Origin: Lentzea sp. | GTDB lineage: Bacteria > Actinomycetota > Actinomycetes > Mycobacteriales > Pseudonocardiaceae | DNA length: 5,844 bases | NCBI GenBank assembly: GCA_030146905.1 | Contig: JASLAV010000278.1 | Location: 1-5,844, forward strand | Direction: 5' to 3' | Shown: positions 1-4,785 of the stretch, in pieces | How positions within the stretch are numbered: the stretch's first letter is position 1 | Layout of the letters: each line of letters begins with the position of its first letter | Position numbers and translations under genes: made by a program | Notes under the pieces: generated by a model | What the model was told of the DNA's origin: nothing | Databases searched by the model: none | Seen by the model: the letters and a program-made list of their open reading frames with translations, nothing else

Positions 1-527
1 CGCTGGTTCCTCATCGCGTACAGCAGCACGCGTTTGCCATCGTTCGTGAGCCTGTTCTTGTTCCGCAACAGGAACACGAGGAACAGCAACGCCACCGTGA
101 TCGCGATCAACCTCCCGTCGAACACGACGGCGGTGATCGCGGAGAAGACGGCCAGGACGACCAGCAGCACGCGGAGTGCTCGGGCGCCACCACTGGGCCG
201 GCCGTGCTGGGGACGCACCATCCCGCGGATGACCAGGCTGTGGTGCAGCGCACCCATCTCGTGGCTCGCCATCGCCACCTGGACGACCTGGGGGAGCGGG
301 CGGGCGCTGCCGTGGAGTCCGGCGAGGACGTACGCCTCCAGCGGAGTCGAGGCGCCGTAACCGTTCTGGTGGACGGCGGTCACGAGTCCCTCGCGGGAGA
401 TCCGCACGAGACCGCCGTCCACCAACCGGGCCAGAGCGGCCTCCACCGCCCTGCCCGGTCCCCCTGCCAGGAACCCGATCTCCTCCGCTGACCAGACGAC
501 CTGGTGCGGTGTCGAAGACTTGGTCAT
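1..527 (-). CDS. TIGR04222-like membrane protein, C-terminus cut by window edge
   Basis: An open minus-strand frame runs from ATG at 527-525 to the left edge without a stop (175 residues seen). A strong ribosome site, GAGGGGAG, lies a few bases upstream. The N-terminal part (about residues 13-45) has an EEIGFLAGGPGRAVEAALARL motif. This closely parallels DELAYLAGGPRRVVETSIARL in the next gene upstream and is the hallmark I associate with TIGR04222 proteins. A soluble segment rich in His, Met and Val follows, then two membrane segments (about 119-136 and 140-154) and a basic stretch (RNKNR). Unlike its neighbour it has no N-terminal membrane helix. It is a diverged tandem paralogue of the 616-1500 gene, 88 bp away. 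The molecular function of the family is unknown to me. The real C-terminus, and any Cys/Gly tail, lie outside the window. Confidence 0.8.
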   Translation of the reverse strand, partial: MTKSSTPHQVVWSAEEIGFLAGGPGRAVEAALARLVDGGLVRISREGLVTAVHQNGYGASTPLEAYVLAGLHGSARPLPQVVQVAMASHEMGALHHSLVIRGMVRPQHGRPSGGARALRVLLVVLAVFSAITAVVFDGRLIAITVALLFLVFLLRNKNRLTNDGKRVLLYAMRNQ

Positions 528-539
528 CAGCACTCCCCT

Positions 540-552
540 CACTGAGCCAGTG
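540..552. repeat. Small inverted repeat CACTG-AGC-CAGTG
   Basis: A perfect 5-bp inverted repeat with a 3-nt centre sits between the candidate ECF promoter and the ribosome binding site of the left-edge gene. It would lie in the first bases of that leader. It is short enough to be coincidental. Confidence 0.25.
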
Positions 553-559
553 CTTCTTC

Positions 560-584
560 GACGTGAGATCTACCCCCGGGTTCC
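560..584 (-). promoter_or_regulatory. Candidate ECF-sigma promoter for the 1-527 gene
   Basis: On the minus strand GGAAC (584-580) is followed after exactly 16 nt by CGTC (563-560). This is the classical -35/-10 pattern of ECF sigma factors (GGAAC, N15-17, CGTC or CGTT). Transcription would start near 552, leaving a leader of about 25 nt that contains the GAGGGGAG ribosome site. Placement and spacing are good, but the match is short and could be chance. It would let the left gene be transcribed independently of its upstream paralogue. Confidence 0.35.
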
Positions 585-615
585 TGGTGTTACCTGTTTC
601 AGACCGGAAAGGCGG

Positions 616-1500
616 TCAGCTGCCGCCCCCGCCGCCACAACCGCCGCCGCCCCCGCCGCAGCTGCTGCCGCTCGAACACGAGGAAGAACCGGACGAACAC
701 GAGCTGTAGCTGCCGGAGCTGTAGGCGCCGGTGCTTCCCGAGGAGGCGAGCAGCGAGCTGCGCACCGCCAGGTCGGGGTAGACGCTCAGGCCTCCGAAGA
801 GGACCAGTCCCGCCGCGCCCGCGTACACGGCCTCGTCCGGCGTCGCCGCACGGGTGCCGCCCCTGCGCGCCTCGTCGAGCACGCTGTTCCCCCTGCCGGT
901 GCGGACGTGCTTGCCGCGCCGCGTGAGGAGGAAGATCAGCAGACCGGTGATGACGAGCTGCACCGTCAGCCAGCCGACGGGCGCGTCGATCGCGATGCCG
1001 TTGACCCAGCGGACGACCCCGATCGCGAGCAGCACCCACAGGGCGATGGACCCCTTGCGCAGCGCGCTTTTCGCGACCGCGGGGCTCACCACCAGGCCCA
1101 TGTCCTCGAGACGCCGGCCGATCGCGGTGACGGTGTCGTCCTCGACGAGGGTCCGGATCATGAGGTGCACGGTGCGGTTGGTGTAGCGCTGGCTGTCGGT
1201 GATGACGGCGCGGTCCACCGGGTTGCGTGAACTCGTGGTGGACGTGGCCTGAACGGTGCCACGCCGGGAAGTGCGGAGCTCGCCCGCGGTGAGCAACCGG
1301 GCGATGGACGTCTCGACCACGCGCCTCGGACCGCCCGCGAGATAGGCGAGCTCGTCCATGTCGAGCGAACGCACGGGCTGGTCGCTGCGACCAGCCCGCA
1401 CGCGCACCCTGATGACGATCGCGGCCAGCACGGCCAGTGCCAGCCCGATCCAGTACAGCTGAAGGAACTCCGGCCCGGACAACCCCCAAGGCTTCTGCAT
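616..1500 (-). CDS. TIGR04222 domain membrane protein with Ser/Gly/Cys tail
   Basis: A 294-residue protein. I chose ATG 1500-1498 because a G-rich ribosome-like stretch precedes it and the protein then opens directly with a membrane helix; a longer frame to 1563 adds 21 unremarkable residues. Order of parts: membrane helix about 12-31; LAGGPRR helical module about 47-75; soluble segment with RTLVEDDTV; membrane helices about 151-171 and 175-193; a further hydrophobic stretch about 225-240; then a low-complexity tail (about 253-294) of Ser, Gly and four Cys (268, 275, 281, 288) ending CGGGGGGCGGGGGS. This matches the TIGR04222 plan as I know it: a conserved domain followed by a near-uncomplex Gly/Cys tail. 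Function is not established. From memory, unverified here, some members lie next to DUF692 (MNIO) enzymes that modify cysteines. Confidence 0.85.
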   Translation of the reverse strand: MQKPWGLSGPEFLQLYWIGLALAVLAAIVIRVRVRAGRSDQPVRSLDMDELAYLAGGPRRVVETSIARLLTAGELRTSRRGTVQATSTTSSRNPVDRAVITDSQRYTNRTVHLMIRTLVEDDTVTAIGRRLEDMGLVVSPAVAKSALRKGSIALWVLLAIGVVRWVNGIAIDAPVGWLTVQLVITGLLIFLLTRRGKHVRTGRGNSVLDEARRGGTRAATPDEAVYAGAAGLVLFGGLSVYPDLAVRSSLLASSGSTGAYSSGSYSSCSSGSSSCSSGSSCGGGGGGCGGGGGS

Positions 1501-1571
1501 GTGACCCACCCCCTGACTGCCCCGAAAATGCTTCGGTGAAGTCCATGGTGTGGTCCGGGCCACATGCTCAC

Positions 1572-1592
1572 AAGGCTTGTTGACGAAGCCTT
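1572..1592. repeat. Perfect inverted repeat upstream of the TIGR04222 gene
   Basis: AAGGCTT (1572-1578) and AAGCCTT (1586-1592) form a perfect 7-bp inverted repeat around a 7-nt spacer. It begins 72 nt upstream of the ATG at 1500. A protein-binding site controlling the TIGR04222 genes is plausible. No convincing -35/-10 pair was found beside it, so the role is inferred only from position and symmetry. Confidence 0.4.
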
Positions 1593-1612
1593 AGGGTTGC
1601 CCGTCTTACGCC

Positions 1613-1631
1613 GCTCGTCAGCTCGACGAGC
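1613..1631. repeat. Perfect inverted repeat, intergenic 1501-1733
   Basis: GCTCGTC (1613-1619) and GACGAGC (1625-1631) pair over 7 bp with a 5-nt loop. The right half also forms its own palindrome, GCTCG-A-CGAGC (1621-1631). It lies between the msrB end and the start of the TIGR04222 gene, where no reading frame looks genuine. It could be an operator or part of the msrB terminator region. Confidence 0.35.
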
Positions 1632-1696
1632 CGCCGTCGACTCCGCCGGAGCCTTCGCCATCGGTACCGAAGAAGATCATCACGCCTCCCAGGTCG

Positions 1697-1718
1697 GTCC
1701 GGTCCGAGATGACCGGAC
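1697..1718 (-). terminator. Stem-loop downstream of msrB
   Basis: GTCCGGTC (1697-1704) and GACCGGAC (1711-1718) form a perfect 8-bp GC-rich stem with a 6-nt loop, starting 15 nt beyond the msrB stop codon. There is no T-tract on the minus strand. It would be an actinobacterial-type hairpin terminator without a U-run, or an mRNA 3' stabiliser. Confidence 0.5.
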
Positions 1719-1733
1719 TCCTGGCCCAGTCTC

Positions 1734-2156
1734 CTATTCGGACGGAACGAGTTTCAAGGAGACGGAGTTGATGCAGTACCGCTGGTCCGTCGGGGTGGGG
1801 TAGCCCTCACCCTCGAACACGTGCCCGAGGTGGCTGTGGCAGGTGGCGCAGAGCACCTCGACCCGCGTCATGCCGAGGGCGCGGTCCTCGCGGAGGATGA
1901 CCGACTCCCCGGCCAGGGGCGAGAAGAACGACGGCCAGCCGCAGTGCGAGTCGAACTTGGTGTCGCTGCGGAACAGCTCCGCTCCGCACGCGCGGCACTC
2001 GTAGACGCCCTCGGTCTTGGTCTCGGTGTACTCGCCCGTCCACGGACGTTCGGTGCCTGCCTGGCGCAGCACCGCGTACTCGGCGGGGTTCAGCTGGGCG
2101 CGCCATTCCTCTTCGGAACGCACGACTTTGGGGGTGGCGCCGACAACAGGTTCCAT
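1734..2156 (-). CDS. msrB: Peptide-methionine (R)-S-oxide reductase MsrB
   Basis: A 140-residue cytoplasmic enzyme of normal MsrB length that reduces methionine-R-sulfoxide in proteins, normally with thioredoxin as reductant. All hallmarks are present: zinc-binding pairs Cys54/Cys57 (ECRAC) and Cys103/Cys106 (CATC); HCGWPSFF with a candidate resolving Cys72; SHLGHVF at 108-114; and the catalytic Cys128 in QRYCINSVSL. The N-terminal VVRSEEEWRAQL and the RPWTGEY segment also fit the family. Translation starts at ATG 2156-2154, which has only a weak ribosome-like AAAGAG. A close match to a SigR/SigH promoter lies just upstream, so the mRNA may be nearly leaderless. Neighbours on the same strand (membrane protein, asparaginase) have no obvious functional link, and hairpins separate them, so it is probably its own unit. 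Confidence 0.97.
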   Translation of the reverse strand: MEPVVGATPKVVRSEEEWRAQLNPAEYAVLRQAGTERPWTGEYTETKTEGVYECRACGAELFRSDTKFDSHCGWPSFFSPLAGESVILREDRALGMTRVEVLCATCHSHLGHVFEGEGYPTPTDQRYCINSVSLKLVPSE

Positions 2157-2166
2157 GACTCTTTAT

Positions 2167-2193
2167 AACGCCGCCCGTGCCGCTGGGCTTCCC
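2167..2193 (-). promoter_or_regulatory. Candidate SigR/SigH-type promoter of msrB
   Basis: On the minus strand GGGAAG (2193-2188) is followed by exactly 18 nt and GTT (2169-2167). The known actinobacterial thiol-oxidative sigma consensus (SigR of Streptomyces, SigH of mycobacteria) is GGAAT or GGGAAT, about N18, GTT, so only the last -35 base differs. Only 10 nt separate GTT from the msrB ATG, which puts the start of transcription within a few bases of the start codon. A TTATAA overlapping the -10 could also serve a housekeeping sigma, but no good -35 lies 17 nt from it. Confidence 0.5.
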
Positions 2194-2220
2194 GGCCGTG
2201 GCGCGCGTGACGGGCCGTAA

Positions 2221-2236
2221 GACCCTGGTAAGGGTC
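2221..2236 (-). terminator. Stem-loop downstream of the 96-residue membrane protein gene
   Basis: GACCCT (2221-2226) and AGGGTC (2231-2236) pair perfectly over 6 bp with a 4-nt loop, 7 nt past the stop of the small membrane protein gene. TCTTA follows on the minus strand, a weak T-rich exit. It probably insulates msrB from upstream transcription. Confidence 0.5.
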
Positions 2237-2243
2237 GTTCGGA

Positions 2244-2534
2244 TCAGAAGATGATGGCCAGGATGTCGCCCAGCGCGAACCAGATGGTGAGGATCACGCC
2301 GAGCAGGATCATGCCCACGACGATGACGGCGACCAGTCGCTGGTGCCCGGTCGTGCGGTTCGCGGAGTCGGCGAAGTCCTGGACACCCTCGAGGTAGCCC
2401 TCGACGGTGTAGCCGGGACGCTGGCGCTTCATCCGGTCGAGGTGCTCTGCGAACGCCTTCGTCTCCGGGTCCTGCGGGTCGAGGCCGATCAGTTCCTCCT
2501 GGAACCTCTCGCGCTCGTCCTTCGAATCGCCCAT
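2244..2534 (-). CDS. Small single-pass membrane protein, function unknown
   Basis: A 96-residue protein that I do not recognise as a named family. The N-terminal two thirds (1-66) is hydrophilic and charged (DERERFQEEL, DPQDPETKAF, HLDRMKRQRP) and predicted cytoplasmic. One membrane helix follows at about 67-87 (LVAVIVVGMILLGVILTIWF), then a short hydrophobic end, GDILAIIF. There is no signal peptide and no cysteine. The coding bias is typical of the region and the acidic/basic helix-then-anchor plan looks real rather than a shadow. ATG 2534-2532 has GGGAG only 2 nt upstream, an unusually short spacing, so weak initiation or readthrough from the asparaginase gene (37 nt upstream) is possible. 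Hairpins lie on both sides. Confidence 0.75.
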   Translation of the reverse strand: MGDSKDERERFQEELIGLDPQDPETKAFAEHLDRMKRQRPGYTVEGYLEGVQDFADSANRTTGHQRLVAVIVVGMILLGVILTIWFALGDILAIIF

Positions 2535-2550
2535 AACTCCCAGCTTAATG

Positions 2551-2576
2551 GCTGAGGGGCGAGATCTCGGCTCAGC
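2551..2576 (-). terminator. Composite hairpin overlapping the asparaginase stop codon
   Basis: GCTGAG (2551-2556) pairs with CTCAGC (2571-2576). The loop itself contains the 10-bp palindrome CGAGATCTCG (2560-2569). The outer arm includes the asparaginase TGA (2574-2572). No T-tract follows. It may end or attenuate transcription between the asparaginase gene and the small membrane protein gene, or mark the mRNA end. Confidence 0.4.
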
Positions 2577-3525
2577 TGGCGACGGCGAGTGACGGCCTGA
2601 CCGCGCCGACCGCGCGCCCGTGGCCGAGAACCGGCACCGTGGCGAGGTCCTCGACGGCGCTCACGTCCACCCCGAGCCGCTTGAGCACGGCCACGACGAC
2701 GACCGCCCGAGCGCGTGACGACCCGTCGGCGATCTTCAGCGCCACCCCTTCGCCGGTGGGCAGGCCGACCGCGTAGACGCCCTCGGCGCCGTCCTTGGCG
2801 ATGACGCCGGGCAGGGCGCTCATCAGGGTGGTCACGTCACGTCCGGTGCCTCCGACCCACTGCGGGTGGGCGTTCATGGCGGCCGCCACGCGGTGCTCCA
2901 GGGTCCCGGGAGCGGCGGCGGCCAGGCGGCCGAACGCCCTGGCGAGGCCGGTGAGGCTGATGGCGAAGATCGGGGCGCCGCAGCCGTCGACGCCGACCTG
3001 CGCGACGGGCTCGCCTGCCACGTCCTCGATGGTCTCGCGCGTCGCGACCTGCAACGGGTGCGCGGGGTCGAGGTAGTCGGCGGTGGACCAGCCGTTGACG
3101 ACGCAGGTGGCGAGCATGGCGGCGTGCTTGCCGGAGCAGTTCATGTACTTGGGGGCAGCGGCCAGGCCCCGGGCGAGGTGCCGCGCGCGGGCCTGTTCAC
3201 CGAGCGGCAGGTCCGGCGTGCACCGCAGGGCGTCCTCGCCGAGCCCGGCGGACGCGAGGATCTCCAGGGCGCCGGCGACGTGGAAGTCCTCGCCGGAGTG
3301 CGAGGCGCAGGCCAGTGCGAGCAGCTCGCCGTCGAGGCCGAGGCCGTTGCGCAGCATCGCGAGGGCCTGCAGGGGCTTGTTCGACGACCGGGGGAACGCG
3401 ATGTCGCCGGGCCGTCCGACGGACAGCACGGGGGTGCCGGACGCGTCGGTCGCGACCACGGTGCCGTGGTGCACCGACTCCAGGAAGTCGCCCCGCCAGA
3501 CCTCGGCCAGAACCTCGTGTCCCAT
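2572..3525 (-). CDS. L-asparaginase, ReAII-type (PF06089 family)
   Basis: A 317-residue cytoplasmic enzyme expected to hydrolyse L-asparagine to aspartate and ammonia. It belongs to the Rhizobium etli ReAII type, unrelated in fold to E. coli AnsA/AnsB. Visible motifs: FPRSSNKP, with a Ser47-x-x-Lys50 tandem matching the catalytic Ser48/Lys51 of ReAII; ASHSGE at 74-79, carrying the likely second catalytic Ser (75 or 77); NCSGKHAAML with Cys130 and Lys133, and DGCGAP with Cys182, matching the ReAII zinc ligands (Cys135, Lys138, Cys189); and EGVALKIADGSSRA with Lys264, near ReAII Lys263. Length fits the family and nothing is missing. ATG 3525-3523 has a strong AGGAGGGG ribosome site. It is divergent from a GntR/FCD regulator across a palindromic operator, the usual layout for substrate-controlled catabolic genes. 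The effector could be asparagine or aspartate, but that is inference. Confidence 0.95.
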   Translation of the reverse strand: MGHEVLAEVWRGDFLESVHHGTVVATDASGTPVLSVGRPGDIAFPRSSNKPLQALAMLRNGLGLDGELLALACASHSGEDFHVAGALEILASAGLGEDALRCTPDLPLGEQARARHLARGLAAAPKYMNCSGKHAAMLATCVVNGWSTADYLDPAHPLQVATRETIEDVAGEPVAQVGVDGCGAPIFAISLTGLARAFGRLAAAAPGTLEHRVAAAMNAHPQWVGGTGRDVTTLMSALPGVIAKDGAEGVYAVGLPTGEGVALKIADGSSRARAVVVVAVLKRLGVDVSAVEDLATVPVLGHGRAVGAVRPSLAVAS

Positions 3526-3550
3526 GTCGCCCCTCCTGCCGTCCAGAAAC

Positions 3551-3572
3551 TGTCAACTGTCGACAGTTGACA
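3551..3572. promoter_or_regulatory. Perfect 22-bp palindromic operator, asparaginase/gntR
   Basis: The half-site TGTCAACTGTC (3551-3561) is followed at once by its exact reverse complement, giving an uninterrupted 22-bp palindrome. It holds three GTNNAC cores at 7-bp steps: GTCAAC 3552-3557, GTCGAC 3559-3564 and GTTGAC 3566-3571. GTNNAC is the usual centre of operators of FCD-type GntR regulators, and the gene for such a regulator begins 54 nt to the right. The site is 25 nt from the asparaginase start codon, so one bound protein could control both divergent genes. Confidence 0.85.
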
Positions 3573-3579
3573 TCATCGC

Positions 3580-3586
3580 TATTTTA
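3580..3586. promoter_or_regulatory. Candidate divergent -10 elements beside the operator
   Basis: A short AT-rich island in GC-rich DNA reads TAAAAT on the minus strand (3586-3581) and TATTTT on the plus strand (3580-3585). Both are plausible -10 hexamers, for the asparaginase and gntR genes respectively. The asparaginase transcript would then start at about 3574 and run straight through the palindrome, while for gntR the palindrome would cover the -35 zone. Neither has a good consensus -35. Confidence 0.4.
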
Positions 3587-3592
3587 ACGGGA

Positions 3593-3610
3593 GGACGGCC
3601 GGTGCCGTCC
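3593..3610 (+). repeat. Leader hairpin of gntR and TGCCGTCCAGA direct repeats
   Basis: GGACGGC (3593-3599) and GCCGTCC (3604-3610) form a perfect 7-bp stem with a CGGT loop just upstream of the AGGAG ribosome site of the regulator gene. The 11-mer TGCCGTCCAGA occurs at 3603-3613 and again at 3537-3547, 66 bp apart, flanking the palindrome. It may be an accessory binding site or a leader structure; the role is inferred only. Confidence 0.35.
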
Positions 3611-3626
3611 AGATCAGGAGACGAAG

Positions 3627-4286
3627 GTGACACCTCCGGCCCCATTGCACCTCAGCCTGGCCGGGCAGGCCGTGGACGTGCTGCGCGAGCAGGTGCTGAC
3701 CGGTGAGATCCCCCCAGGCTCGAGGGTCAACGAGGTCGAGGTCGCGCAGAAGCTCGGCATCAGCCGCGGGCCGCTGCGCGAGGCGATCCGGCACCTGGCC
3801 TCCGAGCGGCTGCTCACGCTGGTGCCGCACCGCGGCGCGTTCGTGCCCGGCGCCGACGCGGGTGACGTGCGTGCGCTGTTCGAGCTGCGCAGCGCCCTCG
3901 AGTGCGCCGCGGCGGAACTGGCGGCGTCGCGCCGCACCGACGTCGACCTGGTGCGGCTGCAGGAGGTCTGCGCGGAGAGCCGGCGCAACTACCGGGCGGG
4001 GCAGCCCTTCCCGTACCGGCTGGACCTGGCGTTCCACCAGGCGCTGCTGGACGCGGCTCGCAGCCCGCACATCGCCGAGCAGGTGCGGCTCGTGCAGCAA
4101 CGGGTGGTGCTCCTGCGCAGTGCGCTCGAGGACGACCCGCCGCACCAGCACGCGTCGATGGACGACCACGACGAGCTCGTGAAGGCGATCGCGGACCGCG
4201 ACACGGACAGGGCGTCGGCCGTGATGCGGCGGCACCTCTCCCGCGTGTGCGCGCAGATGCTGACGAGCCTCGGCGCTGATTTCTGA
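3627..4286 (+). CDS. GntR-family regulator, FCD (FadR-like) subgroup
   Basis: A 219-residue DNA-binding regulator. GTG 3627 is the start because AGGAG (3616-3620) sits 6 nt upstream. Residues about 12-75 form the GntR winged helix: VLREQVLTGEIPPGSRVNE, then the recognition helix ISRGPLREAIRHLASERLL and the wing PHRGAFV. Residues about 80-210 form the all-helical FCD effector domain. The metal-binding set typical of FCD proteins is complete: Asp133 and His137 (LDLAFH), His181 (DDHDEL) and His203 (RRHL). That predicts a metal-assisted carboxylate ligand. It is divergent from the asparaginase gene with a perfect palindrome between, so it probably represses or activates that gene and itself in response to an amino acid or related acid. 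Asparagine or aspartate is a reasonable guess from context, not shown by sequence. The gene converges with the SsgA-like gene 22 bp downstream. Confidence 0.95.
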   Translation: MTPPAPLHLSLAGQAVDVLREQVLTGEIPPGSRVNEVEVAQKLGISRGPLREAIRHLASERLLTLVPHRGAFVPGADAGDVRALFELRSALECAAAELAASRRTDVDLVRLQEVCAESRRNYRAGQPFPYRLDLAFHQALLDAARSPHIAEQVRLVQQRVVLLRSALEDDPPHQHASMDDHDELVKAIADRDTDRASAVMRRHLSRVCAQMLTSLGADF

Positions 4287-4289
4287 GTC

Positions 4290-4325
4290 GTGCCGTTCGG
4301 TGGCCGGGTCAGTGCAGAACGGTGC
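4290..4325. terminator. Weak stem-loop between convergent genes
   Basis: CCGTTC (4293-4298) pairs with GAACGG (4317-4322), extended by two G-T pairs and one G-C pair, around an 18-nt loop. It spans the 22-bp gap between the convergent gntR and SsgA-like genes and could act on both transcripts. The large loop and lack of T-tracts make this tentative. Confidence 0.3.
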
Positions 4326-4692
4326 TCAGGAACGCGTCCGCGTCGAACCGCTCGGAACCCGCCGGAACGAGGCGGTAGGTGGTGGTGAGGAACTTCCGCA
4401 GCGTGCTCGCCGGGAACCGGAACACCGTCACGTTCCGGTCGGAGATCAGCTCCAGCACGAGCGTGCGGCCGGAGTGCGGCCGGAGTCTGACGTCACCGTC
4501 GCCCGCGCACATCGTCATGCCCTCTGCCAGCAGTTCCCTGCCCATGACCCAGGTCGCGACCGAGCCGCCGGAACGGAACCTCATCGTCACCGCGAACGGG
4601 TCGTCGGCCTGGTAGATCAGTTCGGTCTCGACCGGTGCGGTGGTGCCGTTCAGCCGGACGAAGTCGAAGACGGTGCGTGACGCGACCCGCAT
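4309..4692 (-). CDS. SsgA-like sporulation/cell-division protein (SALP, PF04686)
   Basis: A 127-residue protein, close to the usual SsgA/SsgB length. ATG 4692-4690 is preferred because AGGGAG precedes it by 5 nt and the family N-terminus begins there; a longer frame to 4779 would add 29 residues that do not look like SsgA and overlap the maoC end. Family signatures: ELIYQADDPFAVTMRF (24-39), ATWVMGRELLAEGM (46-59), GDGDVRLRP (64-72), TLRKFL (97-102) and a C-terminal FDADAFLSTVL. SsgA-like proteins act in the cytoplasm in septum placement and cell-wall remodelling during growth and sporulation; SsgB recruits FtsZ. Which paralogue this is cannot be told from the sequence. It lies 61 nt downstream of the maoC gene on the same strand, so it could be read from that operon or its own promoter. 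Metabolic linkage to its neighbours is not expected. Confidence 0.92.
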   Translation of the reverse strand: MRVASRTVFDFVRLNGTTAPVETELIYQADDPFAVTMRFRSGGSVATWVMGRELLAEGMTMCAGDGDVRLRPHSGRTLVLELISDRNVTVFRFPASTLRKFLTTTYRLVPAGSERFDADAFLSTVLH

Positions 4693-4744
4693 CGGGACTC
4701 CCTTGGTGTTCGCCTGCGTACAAAGGAGATCACGTATTCGGCGG

Positions 4745-4785
4745 CCAATTGGTTCAGATTCCGGTGTTGTCATCACCAATTGATT
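4745..4785. repeat. Two CCAATTGRTT direct repeats, 31 bp apart
   Basis: CCAATTGGTT (4745-4754) and CCAATTGATT (4776-4785) differ at one base and are spaced 31 bp, about three helical turns. They lie upstream of the SsgA-like gene, across the end of maoC, in locally AT-rich sequence that is unusual here. A regulator binding cooperatively on one DNA face would fit. No consensus promoter was recognised. Confidence 0.35.

Noticed and set aside
618..665. CCG-rich tract as a simple repeat or CRISPR-like array
   Set aside because: It is the coding sequence of the Gly/Cys tail of the TIGR04222 protein; there are no regular repeat-spacer units.
520..1230. Long plus-strand open frame
   Set aside because: It is antisense to the TIGR04222 gene, is dominated by Ala/Pro/Arg low complexity from GC-rich DNA, and matches no recognisable domain.
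1564..1803. Small plus-strand gene of 79 codons in the intergenic region
   Set aside because: There is no ribosome site, its end overlaps msrB on the opposite strand, and the sequence has no recognisable feature. I also looked for a tRNA in this stretch and found no T-loop or acceptor pairing.
2866..3570. Plus-strand open frame of 234 codons
   Set aside because: It lies opposite the clear asparaginase gene, has Gly/Ala/Arg-rich composition without motifs, and would run across the operator palindrome.
3567..3572. Perfect -35 hexamer TTGACA on the plus strand, with its mirror on the minus strand at 3556-3551
   Set aside because: On the plus strand the AT-rich -10 candidate is only 7 nt away, and on the minus strand no -10 lies 16-18 nt downstream. 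The hexamers are explained as arms of the palindrome.
3579..4235. Minus-strand open frame of 218 codons
   Set aside because: It is antisense to the GntR regulator, with Arg/Val/His-rich shadow composition and no domain.
4732..4760. WhiG-like promoter (GCCGAATA) ahead of the SsgA-like gene
   Set aside because: The -10 matches only 6 of 8 bases of GCCGATAA, and the -35 position reads GGAA rather than TAAA.
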